A stretch of 20,870 nucleotides of DNA from RGIG7378 sp045588325 (GTDB lineage: Bacteria; Bacillota; Clostridia; RGIG7378), in NCBI GenBank assembly GCA_045588325.1, contig JAZNEA010000042.1, forward strand, positions 1-20,870, read 5' to 3'. Below are positions 12,196-20,383 of this stretch, piece after piece (within the stretch, counting starts at the first letter, position 1; each line of letters starts with the position of its first letter). The notes below the pieces were generated by a model that had not been told where the DNA came from, did not search any database, and was given only the letters and a program-made list of their open reading frames with translations. The translations under genes and the position numbers were made by a program.

Positions 12196-12248
12196 TTTTT
12201 TTCAATTTTTTACAAGTTTTTTGAGGGTTTTTTTATGTTCATTTTTTT
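12196..12248 (-). promoter_or_regulatory. Phased A-tracts / UP-like element upstream of the rRNA promoter
   Basis: Five runs of six or seven A on the minus strand (12196-12202, 12206-12211, 12217-12222, 12228-12234, 12242-12248) have centres 9.5-14 nt apart, close to one helical turn. The nearest run ends 4 nt from the -35 box. Such tracts bend DNA and contact the RNA polymerase alpha subunit in strong rRNA promoters (established); use here is inference. Confidence 0.6.
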
Positions 12249-12285
12249 GCCCAAATGAGGCCGTGTTATATAGTCTCCAGTAGGT

Positions 12286-12321
12286 AAAAATGCACACTAT
12301 TTCCTCCCCTTTATCTAGTGT
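12286..12321 (-). terminator. Possible weak terminator after the atp-udg operon
   Basis: A 6-bp stem ACACTA/TAGTGT (12294-12299 with 12316-12321) with a 16-nt purine-rich loop is followed three bases later by TTTTT. It stands at the expected place, 17 nt past the last stop codon, but is weak. Readthrough into the rRNA operon is possible. Confidence 0.35.
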
Positions 12322-12337
12322 TGTCTTGGGATACTAC

Positions 12338-12931
12338 TTATTTGCCCGTTTTTTCTCTGGCTATAACCAGCATCTTATCAAAGTCCTCATCAAAAACGGC
12401 AGTTAAGGCTCTGTTATATATTATGCTGGCTGGATGATACAGCGGAATAACTGTTCCCAGTTCCGTTTCAATCTCCTTGCCATGCACATCCGACATCTGA
12501 TAATTCTTGTCCGGGAATAGGCATTTCAGTGGCACCCTGCCCAACGTGATTATGACCTTTGGCCTGATCCTCTCCATCTCCATTCGCAGCCATCGGCTGT
12601 TGGCCCTTATATCCTGGGCGGTAGCTGGGCGATTGCGCAATTTGCCTGTTTTGGGATTAACCTCGGAAAGTCTATACTTGATAGCGTTTGTCACGAATAT
12701 ATCCTGTCGGGATATCCCCCCCGATTCTAATCGACTGTTAAGGTTTTTCCCGGCCTGTCCCACAAATGGAATACCTGCCTTTACCTCCTCTGCTCCTGGT
12801 GCCTCTCCTATTAGCACCACGGTTGAATCAGGATCTCCATGACCGTAGACAAAGCTGTCACTGTCGTCGCTAAGGCCGAGGATTTGCATCTCTTCCATAT
12901 ATTCCCTGTAAAAGTCTTGAAGCTTATTCAT
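12338..12931 (-). CDS. Uracil-DNA glycosylase superfamily protein without iron-sulfur cysteines
   Basis: This 197-residue protein has the first active-site motif of family 4-like glycosylases, GEAPGAEEVKAGIPFVGQAG (42-61), the TNAIKYR strand (81-87) and a late HPAS motif, so it probably recognises and excises a damaged or deaminated base such as uracil. It differs from its neighbour: there is no N-terminal Cys cluster, Y86 replaces the Cys of the usual KCR, and NSRWL replaces the usual C-x-x-W-L, so all four cluster ligands are missing. Its start overlaps the upstream glycosylase stop by 8 nt, suggesting translational coupling. It is the last gene of the atp operon. Superfamily membership is well supported; substrate is not. 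Confidence 0.8.
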   Translation of the reverse strand: MNKLQDFYREYMEEMQILGLSDDSDSFVYGHGDPDSTVVLIGEAPGAEEVKAGIPFVGQAGKNLNSRLESGGISRQDIFVTNAIKYRLSEVNPKTGKLRNRPATAQDIRANSRWLRMEMERIRPKVIITLGRVPLKCLFPDKNYQMSDVHGKEIETELGTVIPLYHPASIIYNRALTAVFDEDFDKMLVIAREKTGK

Positions 12932-13505
12932 CGTCTAAATCCAACCTTTCCTTAACTGCGACCAGGTCTCTCCAAAAGTCCTCCTTGTAGTCGCTGCGCC
13001 TCAGAAGTGCTGCGGGGTGATATGTTGCAGTAAATAATATACCCTTTTTGTTATGCCATCTGCCGCGCTGGCGTGTAATAGAGGCGTCCTTGTCTATCAG
13101 GGTCTTAAGAGCAATATTGCCAAGGCACACAACTATTTTAGGCTGCACAAGTCTTGTCTCTGCCCTCAGCCATTGGATGCATGTGGCTATCTCTTGTGGT
13201 AACGGCTCCCTGTTGTTCTCCGGACGGCACTTAACTATATTAGTAATATAATAGGAGTCCGTTGGAAATCTAAGGGCAGTAAGTGCCGTGTTTAGCAGTC
13301 GTCCTGCTGCCCCCACAAATGGTTCGCCTTGTATGTCCTCCTGTTGTCCTGGTCCCTCTCCAACAAACATAATATCTGCATGCCTGTTTCCTCGTCCCAT
13401 TACGACATTTGTCCTCAATTGGCACAATTCACAACGAGTGCACTTTTTACATGCACTCGTCAACTCTTCCCACGTGTATAAATCTGTTACTTCTTTATTA
13501 TCCAT
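12924..13505 (-). CDS. Family 4 uracil-DNA glycosylase with [4Fe-4S] cluster
   Basis: The 193-residue protein removes uracil from DNA to start base-excision repair. Visible are an N-terminal Cys cluster (C19, C22, C25, C28; C22 and C25 fit the family CxxC best), motif GEGPGQQEDIQGEPFVGAAG (49-68), TNIVKCRPENNR with C93, C109 sixteen residues later, and HPAALLR near the end. C93 and C109 match the second pair of cluster ligands in thermophilic family 4 enzymes. The length is normal. It starts 1 nt after the atpC stop codon and overlaps the next glycosylase by 8 nt, so it is transcribed and probably translated as part of the ATP synthase operon. It may also be annotated as a phage-SPO1 DNA polymerase-related protein, an older name for this family. 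Confidence 0.92.
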   Translation of the reverse strand: MDNKEVTDLYTWEELTSACKKCTRCELCQLRTNVVMGRGNRHADIMFVGEGPGQQEDIQGEPFVGAAGRLLNTALTALRFPTDSYYITNIVKCRPENNREPLPQEIATCIQWLRAETRLVQPKIVVCLGNIALKTLIDKDASITRQRGRWHNKKGILFTATYHPAALLRRSDYKEDFWRDLVAVKERLDLDDE

Positions 13506-13506
13506 C

Positions 13507-13914
13507 TTACTTGTGAGAGATCATTCCACTTACATTGAGTCTGCAAAGCGCCCTCTGCAGCTTAGCCTTGTACAACGCCTGTTGTTTTGTCTCCAACTGG
13601 TTTTTGAGTTTTTCCTCTGCCCTGTCCTTAGCAATCTGAGCCCTAGCTGCGTCAATGTCCTCGGCGTATTCAAAGGTTGTTGCAACCAGGCTACACTCTC
13701 CGTCTCTCACGGATAGCACTCCACCAGAACACGCAGCATACCTTGTCTTGTCTCCCTGAGAAAGAGACACCTTGCCCACGTCAATAACCGTCACGATATC
13801 TATATGGTTAGCAAGAATACAAATGTCACCCAGGACGGTATGCGCCACCAGTTTTTCCACCTGGTCATCAAACAATATACCCTCTGGGGTAACAATACGC
13901 AATTTATATGACAT
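13507..13914 (-). CDS. atpC: F-type ATP synthase epsilon subunit
   Basis: This is the 135-residue epsilon subunit of the F1 stalk, which couples rotation and restrains ATP hydrolysis. The sequence begins MSYKLRIVTPEGILFDDQ and shows the N-terminal beta-sandwich (ILANHIDIVTVIDVGKVSL) and a C-terminal pair of helices rich in A, K, E and Q. The frame is open further upstream to 13959, but that extension lies inside atpD and lacks family similarity; the ATG at 13914 lies 1 nt after the atpD stop (TAATATG), typical of coupled subunits. The C-terminal end is followed 1 nt later by the glycosylase start. Confidence 0.93.
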   Translation of the reverse strand: MSYKLRIVTPEGILFDDQVEKLVAHTVLGDICILANHIDIVTVIDVGKVSLSQGDKTRYAACSGGVLSVRDGECSLVATTFEYAEDIDAARAQIAKDRAEEKLKNQLETKQQALYKAKLQRALCRLNVSGMISHK

Positions 13915-13915
13915 A

Positions 13916-15319
13916 TTAGTTATTCTCCGTAGCAGCTGCCTTGGCAACAGCCTCCTCAATGGTTCCTACAAACAAGAATGCAGACTCTGGCAAGTCGTCG
14001 TGCTTACCCTCTATGATTTCCTTAAATCCACGGATAGTCTCAGATAGAGGAACATACTTACCCTGCATACCTGTATACTGCTCTGCGACAGTAAATGGCT
14101 GGGACAGGAATCTCTGAATCTTGCGGGCACGATTAACGATCAACTTGTCATTCTCGGACAACTCGTCCATACCCATGATAGCAATAATATCCTGTAACTC
14201 CTTGTAACGCTGAAGTATGCTCTGTACCTGTCTGGCAACATCATAATGTTCCTGACCTACGATGTCTGGCGCCAGAATTCGTGATGTGGATTCCAATGGA
14301 TCTACGGCGGGGTAAATACCTAAGGACGAAATAGCTCTGGACAAAACAGTCGTAGCATCAAGGTGTGCGAAGGTTGTAGCAGGAGCTGGGTCTGTAAGGT
14401 CGTCTGCAGGCACGTAAATTGCCTGAACAGATGTAATTGATCCCCTCTTAGTAGATGTAATGCGCTCCTGCAGTGCGCCCATCTCTGTTGCCAATGTGGG
14501 CTGATATCCTACAGCTGAGGGCATTCTGCCCAGCAGAGCGGAAACCTCAGAACCTGCCTGTGTAAATCTGAAGATGTTGTCGATAAAGAGCAGAACATCC
14601 TGTCCCTCCTTGTCACGGAAGTACTCGGCCATAGTCAGTCCTGACAGACCTACTCTCATTCTGGCTCCCGGTGGCTCGTTCATCTGACCGTAAACCAAAG
14701 CAGTCTTGTTAATAACGCCACTGTCCATCATTTCGTTGTAAAGATCATTACCTTCACGTGTGCGCTCGCCAACTCCAGTGAACACAGAAATGCCACCATG
14801 CTCCTTAGCGATATTATTAATCAGCTCCATAATGAGAACTGTCTTACCTACACCAGCACCACCAAAGAGTCCAATCTTACCGCCCTTAGCATAGGGACAG
14901 ATAAGGTCAACAACCTTGATGCCTGTCTCCAGGATCTCTGTGGATGTATCCTGCTCCTCAAAGTCAGGAGCCTCCCTATGAATGGGCCAACGCTCTTTAG
15001 TCTCTACCTGGGGCTTGTTATCGATGTTCTCTCCCAACAGGTTGAACAATCTGCCGAGAGTCTCTGGACCTACAGGAACAGAAATACACTTGCCAGTGTC
15101 CACTGCCTCAACTCCTCGCTGGAGGCCGTCTGTGGAGCTCATAGCGATTGTACGGACAACATTATCGCCCAGCTGCTGTGCAACTTCGCATACGATTTTG
15201 CTATCTCCGTTAATAACCTCAATTGCGTTTAACATATCCGGCAAATGGCCATCCGAAAACTGGATGTCCAATACTGGTCCAATAACCTGTATAACTTTGC
15301 CAACGTTTTTGTCGCTCAT
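13916..15319 (-). CDS. atpD: F-type ATP synthase beta subunit
   Basis: The 467-residue catalytic subunit of F1 synthesises ATP from ADP and phosphate. The P-loop GGAGVGKT is at 153-160 (K159), followed by GERTREGNDLYNEM, the FIDNIFRFTQAGSEVSALLGRMPSAVGYQ region, and DELSEND in the C-terminal domain that contacts gamma and epsilon. Length and motifs are complete and typical. It lies 18 nt after atpG and 1 nt before atpC. Confidence 0.98.
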   Translation of the reverse strand: MSDKNVGKVIQVIGPVLDIQFSDGHLPDMLNAIEVINGDSKIVCEVAQQLGDNVVRTIAMSSTDGLQRGVEAVDTGKCISVPVGPETLGRLFNLLGENIDNKPQVETKERWPIHREAPDFEEQDTSTEILETGIKVVDLICPYAKGGKIGLFGGAGVGKTVLIMELINNIAKEHGGISVFTGVGERTREGNDLYNEMMDSGVINKTALVYGQMNEPPGARMRVGLSGLTMAEYFRDKEGQDVLLFIDNIFRFTQAGSEVSALLGRMPSAVGYQPTLATEMGALQERITSTKRGSITSVQAIYVPADDLTDPAPATTFAHLDATTVLSRAISSLGIYPAVDPLESTSRILAPDIVGQEHYDVARQVQSILQRYKELQDIIAIMGMDELSENDKLIVNRARKIQRFLSQPFTVAEQYTGMQGKYVPLSETIRGFKEIIEGKHDDLPESAFLFVGTIEEAVAKAAATENN

Positions 15320-15337
15320 ATGTATTCTCCTCTAATT

Positions 15338-16186
15338 TTACTCTGCGCCTGCCACAATTTCTGTGATTTCCTGTGTTATAACGGCCTGTCGAGCTCTGTT
15401 GTACTCCAGGGTCAATCCATCCTTGATCTCCTGGGCATTGTCCGATGCCGAACTCATTGCCATGCGTCGTGCTGCCTGTTCTGCTGCCATGGATTCACAG
15501 ACTGCTCCATAAATCATGCCGGAAAGGAAACTGGGGACTATGATGTTCAAAATCTGCCCCTCACCAGGCTCATAAATAGTGAGCTTGTGATTCTGCCTTG
15601 TGTCAGGCTCGACGTGTAGTGGCAGCAACTGTTCGATTACTGGCTCCTGGCTCATCATGGAGACAAACCTGGAATAGCAGACATAGACTCTGTCATACTC
15701 TCCGTTCCGGAATCCCTTGGTAACCAACCTGCCTATATCAATACAGTCTCCAACGCCCACATTCTGGGCCTCTGTGACCTGAAACTCTACAAGCTCAGTC
15801 TCCCTATGCAGGAAATGCTCGTGGCACTTTTTGCCCAGAGGCAATACGCAGTATGTCCCTTTCTCCTCTGTAGCATGGGCTGCCACAGCCTTGAATACAT
15901 TATTGTTAAACCCTCCGGCTAACCCTCTGTCGCCACCGATTACTATATAACATGTCTTCCCAATCTGCCGTGCCTGAAAAAACGGAGAACTGGTATCAGA
16001 GTATGTTGTCTCGATGTTCTCGATGATTTTTTGCAGCGTCTCATAAAAGGGGCGTGCTCTCTCCACCTGTTCCCTGGCATGCTGCAACTTTGACGTAGCA
16101 ACAAGTTCCATGGCCTTGGTGATCTGCATGGTGCCTTCTACGCTCTTAATACGCTCTTTAATTGCCTTAAGTGATGCTCCACCCAT
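15338..16186 (-). CDS. atpG: F-type ATP synthase gamma subunit
   Basis: The 282-residue rotor shaft of F1 starts with the conserved helix SLKAIKERIKSVEGTMQITK and ends with the matching C-terminal helix (DNAQEIKDGLTLEYNRARQA). The middle carries IVIGGDRGLAGGFN, typical of the family. It starts 8 nt after the atpA stop codon and ends 18 nt before atpD. All expected parts are present. Confidence 0.97.
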   Translation of the reverse strand: MGGASLKAIKERIKSVEGTMQITKAMELVATSKLQHAREQVERARPFYETLQKIIENIETTYSDTSSPFFQARQIGKTCYIVIGGDRGLAGGFNNNVFKAVAAHATEEKGTYCVLPLGKKCHEHFLHRETELVEFQVTEAQNVGVGDCIDIGRLVTKGFRNGEYDRVYVCYSRFVSMMSQEPVIEQLLPLHVEPDTRQNHKLTIYEPGEGQILNIIVPSFLSGMIYGAVCESMAAEQAARRMAMSSASDNAQEIKDGLTLEYNRARQAVITQEITEIVAGAE

Positions 16187-16194
16187 CTTAAGAA

Positions 16195-17709
16195 TTATGC
16201 CTCCGGATTAAAATAGGTTTTGAACTCTTGGGCTACTCTGACAATTGTCTGTACATTCTCGTCAGTCAGCTGGCCACTCTCTCTTATGGATTCCACAATT
16301 GACTGATGGTTCTCCATAATGTAACGGAACAAATCCTTTTCAAACTTACCAATATGCTCAACAGGCACATCGCCCAGGTGGTTGTAAACAACCAAGTAGA
16401 TGATGATTACCTGTAATTCTACTGCAACAGGAGCATTACGGCCCTGCTTGAGCACCTCTACGATGCGCTGTCCCTGGTCAAGACGAGCCTTGGTGTCCTT
16501 GTCGAGATCGGAGCCAAACTGTGCGAAAGACTGCAGCTCTCTATACTGGGAATATGCCAGTTTGAGCGGGCCGGAAACCTTCTTCATGGCCTTAATCTGT
16601 GCGGAACCACCTGCTCGTGATACAGAAATAGCGGGGTTTACAGCAGGTCTAATGCCGCTATGGAACAACTCTGTCTCCAGGAATATCTGTCCATCTGTGA
16701 TGGAAATAACGTTAGTTGGAATATACGCAGATACGTCTCCAGCCTGAGTCTCGATGATGGGCAATGCTGTCAGAGATCCTCCGCCATATTCGGGGGCCAG
16801 TCTTGCTGCTCTCTCAAGGAGTCTGGAATGCAGATAGAAAACGTCTCCTGGGTATGCCTCACGTCCCGGAGGTCTGCGAATAAGCAGTGACATAGTACGA
16901 TAAGCTACGGCGTGCTTTGACAAATCATCGTATACAATGAGAACGTCTTTGCCCTGATCCATGAAATACTCACCCATGGTACAACCTGAATACGGTGCAA
17001 TATACTGCAAGGGTGCCAACTCTGATGCTGTTGCGGATACAACGATTGTGTATTCCATGGCACCACTAGTAGTCAACAGATCAACCAACTGTGCTACAGT
17101 AGATTTCTTCTGACCGATGGCTACGTAGATGCAAATAACGTCTTTACCCTTTTGGTTAATAATAGTGTCTGTGGCAATAGCTGTCTTACCTGTCTGACGG
17201 TCGCCGATAATGAGCTCTCTCTGACCTCTGCCAATGGGGATCATGGAGTCGATGGCCTTGATGCCTGTCTCCAATGGAACAGAAACAGACTTTCTCTCAA
17301 TAATGCCTGAGGCCTTGCGCTCAATTGGCATATACTTATCTGCCACAACTGGTCCCTTGCCATCAATTGGTTGACCTAAGGCATCGACAACGCGACCAAT
17401 AAGTGCATCTCCTACAGGCACAGACACAACTCTGCCTGTCCTCTTTACGATGTCTCCCTCAGAAACACCGGAATCACTGCCCAACATAACACAAGATACG
17501 AAATTTTCCTCCAGGTTAAGGGCCATGCCATATACTCCGCTGTCAAACTCAAGGAGCTCGTTGGACATACAGTTGTCCAATCCATGCACTCTGGCAATAC
17601 CATCTCCTACGGTCATAACGTAGCCGGTTTCCTTCTCCTCTATGCGATTGGAATAATTAGCAATTCGTTCTTTGATTACGCGGCTAATATCGTCTGCTCT
17701 TAATTGCAT
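16195..17709 (-). CDS. atpA: F-type ATP synthase alpha subunit
   Basis: The 504-residue non-catalytic nucleotide-binding subunit of F1 alternates with beta in the hexamer. The P-loop GDRQTGKT is at 169-176 (K175); the N-terminal region ISRVIKERIANYSNRIEEKE is the part that meets delta. SVSRAGGSAQIKAMKKVSG corresponds to the conserved SVSRVG segment with Ala in place of Val. Length is normal. It starts 14 nt after atpH and ends 8 nt before atpG. Confidence 0.98.
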   Translation of the reverse strand: MQLRADDISRVIKERIANYSNRIEEKETGYVMTVGDGIARVHGLDNCMSNELLEFDSGVYGMALNLEENFVSCVMLGSDSGVSEGDIVKRTGRVVSVPVGDALIGRVVDALGQPIDGKGPVVADKYMPIERKASGIIERKSVSVPLETGIKAIDSMIPIGRGQRELIIGDRQTGKTAIATDTIINQKGKDVICIYVAIGQKKSTVAQLVDLLTTSGAMEYTIVVSATASELAPLQYIAPYSGCTMGEYFMDQGKDVLIVYDDLSKHAVAYRTMSLLIRRPPGREAYPGDVFYLHSRLLERAARLAPEYGGGSLTALPIIETQAGDVSAYIPTNVISITDGQIFLETELFHSGIRPAVNPAISVSRAGGSAQIKAMKKVSGPLKLAYSQYRELQSFAQFGSDLDKDTKARLDQGQRIVEVLKQGRNAPVAVELQVIIIYLVVYNHLGDVPVEHIGKFEKDLFRYIMENHQSIVESIRESGQLTDENVQTIVRVAQEFKTYFNPEA

Positions 17710-17723
17710 ATATTTTACCTGTC

Positions 17724-18257
17724 CTAATTAATAGTCTCTGTTAAGGCCTCCTGCATTGCGCGAAGCCTGGTTTTGAGGCTGGTATCGATCCTGCGGTCTG
17801 GGAAATCCAACACCAATCCACCAATAATATCTGGATCTACTGTCCTCTCCAGCACAACTGTCATGCCCGTAGTTCTTTCCAGCTGCACCAGCAATTTGCC
17901 GCATTGCTCGTCAGAAAGCTCTACTGCGCTGACCAGTCGGACCCTGCATATATTTTTGGCCTTGTCATAACAGTCGGAATACGTCTGCAACACATGGGGA
18001 AAGGATGTCATCTCTCCCATATCGCAGAGCAACAACAGAGTGTTCACCAAAATATCATCTGCCTCGCCAAAGGCATCTGTAATAAGCCCCCTCTTGTCTG
18101 CTGCAAGGACTGCAGGCGATGTGAGAATATCCATTATGCGGGGATCATCATTCATAGCATTCCTGATGCTGCGCATGTCCTCCAATACGGTGTCAACACA
18201 TCCCTGCTCTGTGGCCAAATTGAATAAGGCCTGACCATACTTATTAGCACTGATCAT
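17724..18257 (-). CDS. atpH: F-type ATP synthase delta subunit
   Basis: The 177-residue delta subunit joins the F1 head to the peripheral stalk. It begins ISANKYGQALFNLATEQG, the usual N-terminal helix, and ends with the conserved segment DPDIIGGLVLDFPDRRIDTSLKTRL (written here in two parts in the family: DPDIIGG and DTSLKTRL). Its ATG overlaps the atpF stop codon (ATGA, 4 nt), indicating translational coupling. Confidence 0.95.
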   Translation of the reverse strand: MISANKYGQALFNLATEQGCVDTVLEDMRSIRNAMNDDPRIMDILTSPAVLAADKRGLITDAFGEADDILVNTLLLLCDMGEMTSFPHVLQTYSDCYDKAKNICRVRLVSAVELSDEQCGKLLVQLERTTGMTVVLERTVDPDIIGGLVLDFPDRRIDTSLKTRLRAMQEALTETIN

Positions 18258-18796
18258 GCCTGAGCCTCCTGCTCTGCAGTAAGCTGCTCAATCATCTGCT
18301 CAATGAGTCTCTCATGATCCTGTGCCTCGATCTCCCTCTCGATAACCTTGGTTGCAATCTCAACAGCCATGACGGAGATGTCCTCCTTGACCTCATTGAT
18401 GGCCTTCTGCCTGTCGAGCTCAATCTTAGCCTCTGCGGATGCCATCGTCGCTGCAGCCTTGGATCTGGCCTCGGATACTATCTCTGTCTCCTTGGACCTG
18501 GCGGTCTTAACAGCATTGCTGACAATAGCCTCAGCCTTAGCTGTGGCCTCTGCCATCCTGGCATCATACTCCTCTTTGAGTGCTTTGGCCTCTGCCTCTG
18601 TCTCGTCAGCCTTGCGATATGTATCATCCACCTCTGACCTGCGCTGATCCAGCACGGCCTCGATCTTGCCAAAGAAAAATTTCTTCATGACAAAATACAG
18701 GATCAAAAGGTTAATCCATGTAAAAACAAGCGTCCAAAGATCGTTCAGCTCAAATAGACCCTGAGTTGACTGTTCACTTAAGAATAAAAGGTTCAT
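18254..18796 (-). CDS. atpF: F-type ATP synthase b subunit
   Basis: The 180-residue b subunit forms the peripheral stalk of Fo. A single membrane helix (about residues 22-45, LWTLVFTWINLLILYFVMKK) is followed by a long, highly charged, Ala-, Glu- and Lys-rich coiled-coil to the C-terminus. The ribosome binding site AAGGAG is built into the atpE stop codon just upstream; the end overlaps atpH by 4 nt. Only one b-type gene is present, so the stalk is presumably a b2 homodimer. Confidence 0.95.
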   Translation of the reverse strand: MNLLFLSEQSTQGLFELNDLWTLVFTWINLLILYFVMKKFFFGKIEAVLDQRRSEVDDTYRKADETEAEAKALKEEYDARMAEATAKAEAIVSNAVKTARSKETEIVSEARSKAAATMASAEAKIELDRQKAINEVKEDISVMAVEIATKVIEREIEAQDHERLIEQMIEQLTAEQEAQA

Positions 18797-18805
18797 CCTC
18801 TCTCC

Positions 18806-19060
18806 TTACAGCATTCCAACCAATGGGTTCATGAGTACAAGAATAAGTGCAATAACGAATGAATAAATACCTGTAGACTCTGCAAGAGCACAACCAGTAA
18901 GCATCATAGTTCTGATCTGAGATGCTGCCTCAGGCTGTCTACCTACTGCCTCACAAGCCTTTCCTGCTGCAAAACCCTGACCAACGCCAGGTCCTACGCC
19001 TGCGATAAGTGCGATACCTGCTCCAATAGCAGATGCTGCCAAAACGATTGCTCTCTCCAT
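18806..19060 (-). CDS. atpE: F-type ATP synthase c subunit, sodium-type ion site
   Basis: The 84-residue c subunit forms the membrane rotor ring: two helices joined by the polar loop with RQPEA. The ion site carries Q28 (GPGVGQG), E61, S62 and T63 (AESTGIYS). These correspond to Q32, E65, S66 and T67 of the sodium-driven ATP synthase of Ilyobacter tartaricus; proton-type rings usually lack this Gln plus Ser/Thr set. I chose the ATG at 19060 because GGAGG lies 5 nt upstream; the frame could also open at a TTG at 19072, but that codon overlaps the ribosome binding site. The strong site and 35-nt gap after atpB fit the need for many copies of c. Sodium coupling is inferred from these residues. 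Confidence 0.96.
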   Translation of the reverse strand: MERAIVLAASAIGAGIALIAGVGPGVGQGFAAGKACEAVGRQPEAASQIRTMMLTGCALAESTGIYSFVIALILVLMNPLVGML

Positions 19061-19095
19061 AATATCCTCCAAAAAATATATTCCTTAGCTAAGCC

Positions 19096-19842
19096 CTAAG
19101 CCTCCTCGGCCGAACAGGCATTAGCTATAAAAACCATAGTCAACATGCAGAATACAAATGCCTGCATGAATGCTCCGAACCAGTCAAAGTAAAGTGACAA
19201 TACTGCTGGAATACCAACCTGCAAGAATGTCATAGAACTGAGAATGGCACTAGGAATCCACTGCAACAATGCTGCGCTGAGAGATCCCAATGCTCCGTAT
19301 ACAAGAGCTGTAATTACCATACCTGCTGTAATGTTACCAAAGTGTCTGGCTGCCATAGAAACAGGTGTAGCTGCGTTTGAAATAATGTTAAGTGGCAACA
19401 TAAACGGAAAAGGTTCAGCATAGGACTTAAGCCAGCCCTTAACTCCGCTGTCCTTAATTGAGGCTGCCTGAATCATCACGAATGTGACAAGCGCCATGGC
19501 TCCCGTAACAGCGATGGTTGCTGTGTAGGGTCTAAAGCCCAAAACGCCGGAGATGCTGCCCATAAAGGAGAATACAAACAATGTGCCAATGTATGCCTTG
19601 TATCTCTCTCCACGCTTGCCCATTGTGGACTCAACCATATTGGACAGCATGCCATATATCTTCTCCACAAGGGCCTGCTTGCGGGAGATATTCCTGACCT
19701 TAAAGTCCTTAACCAGCCACAGGGAAAGCCCAATAATCACCACCATGAAGATCCACTGGCAAACTACACTCTCTGTTATTACAATGCCGCCTAAGATTGG
19801 AATCTCAAAGAATATCCTAGGTCCGGAAACATTAACGTTCAT
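19096..19842 (-). CDS. atpB: F-type ATP synthase a subunit
   Basis: The 248-residue a subunit forms the ion half-channels against the c ring. Several hydrophobic helices are seen; the essential arginine is R166 in the AARHFGNITAGMVI segment (family pattern R-x-F-G-N), and the C-terminal helix pair carries FDWFGAFMQAFVFCML. His replaces the usual Leu after the arginine. The ATG at 19842 has AGGAG 7 nt upstream and overlaps the end of atpI by 11 nt. Confidence 0.95.
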   Translation of the reverse strand: MNVNVSGPRIFFEIPILGGIVITESVVCQWIFMVVIIGLSLWLVKDFKVRNISRKQALVEKIYGMLSNMVESTMGKRGERYKAYIGTLFVFSFMGSISGVLGFRPYTATIAVTGAMALVTFVMIQAASIKDSGVKGWLKSYAEPFPFMLPLNIISNAATPVSMAARHFGNITAGMVITALVYGALGSLSAALLQWIPSAILSSMTFLQVGIPAVLSLYFDWFGAFMQAFVFCMLTMVFIANACSAEEA

Positions 19843-20269
19843 CTACAATCTCCTGATCCTCATTAGTGTCTGTCGTCTTGGGTGCCCTCATAGTATCCCA
19901 GGCATTTAAAATGTAAATGGCCAGTCTCGGGAAAACCAAGGGGATAATGGTAGCCCACGCATTAACCTGTGGGGCATATATGGCAGCAATCAATACAATA
20001 GCGATTACTCCAAGACGTACCCAGTAACTCCTGAACTGGTGCAGCTTAGCCTCCTCTGCTGTCTCCTTAGTCATGGATGTCTCCACAGAACAGGCCAGCA
20101 TAAAATAATAGAGGAATGCCAACGAATATCCGGCAAGGGCACCGAGAACAGTATCAAACTGCCAATATCCTGCCAGTGCAAAAAGTCCGTACATAATCAA
20201 ACACATAGGGGCTAAGGTAATTAGCATACGTATAACTTCTCTGCGGACTTCCTTGGAAAGATTAAACAT
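19832..20269 (-). CDS. atpI: ATP synthase subunit I (AtpI-like membrane protein)
   Basis: This 145-residue protein has four predicted membrane helices (about 14-34, 39-60, 80-100 and 104-125) with a basic N-terminus and acidic C-terminal tail. Position at the head of the atp operon, size and topology fit AtpI, which in other bacteria helps assemble the c ring and has been linked to magnesium uptake (family knowledge). The start ATG has GGAGGA 8 nt upstream. The 3' end overlaps atpB by 11 nt. Sequence conservation in this family is low, so the call rests partly on position. Confidence 0.82.
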   Translation of the reverse strand: MFNLSKEVRREVIRMLITLAPMCLIMYGLFALAGYWQFDTVLGALAGYSLAFLYYFMLACSVETSMTKETAEEAKLHQFRSYWVRLGVIAIVLIAAIYAPQVNAWATIIPLVFPRLAIYILNAWDTMRAPKTTDTNEDQEIVDER

Positions 20270-20312
20270 CCTTGCTCTCCTCCATCATAATCACAAATAC
20301 TGCCAAATAAAG

Positions 20313-20341
20313 ATTTTACCCGAGTTTGTAAATATCGTCAA
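20313..20341 (-). promoter_or_regulatory. Sigma-A-type promoter of the atp operon
   Basis: TTGACG (20336-20341) and TAAAAT (20313-20318) are separated by 17 nt on the minus strand. The start would be near 20306, giving a short leader of about 37 nt before atpI. The promoter lies between the upstream gene's terminator and atpI. Confidence 0.8.
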
Positions 20342-20383
20342 TAAATCAAGAACCGTTTATTCACGATTCTGTAAAAAATGGAA

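Noticed and set aside
12507..12842. Plus-strand open frame opposite the second glycosylase
   Set aside because: It mirrors the coding strand of a well-supported gene and shows no ribosome binding site or family features. The same holds for other plus-strand frames over the atp genes and the adhesin.
13915..13959. Upstream extension of atpC
   Set aside because: The extra 15 codons lie inside atpD, resemble nothing in the epsilon family, and the internal ATG is placed right after the atpD stop.
19061..19072. TTG start giving a four-residue longer c subunit
   Set aside because: That codon overlaps the GGAGG ribosome binding site that serves the ATG at 19060.
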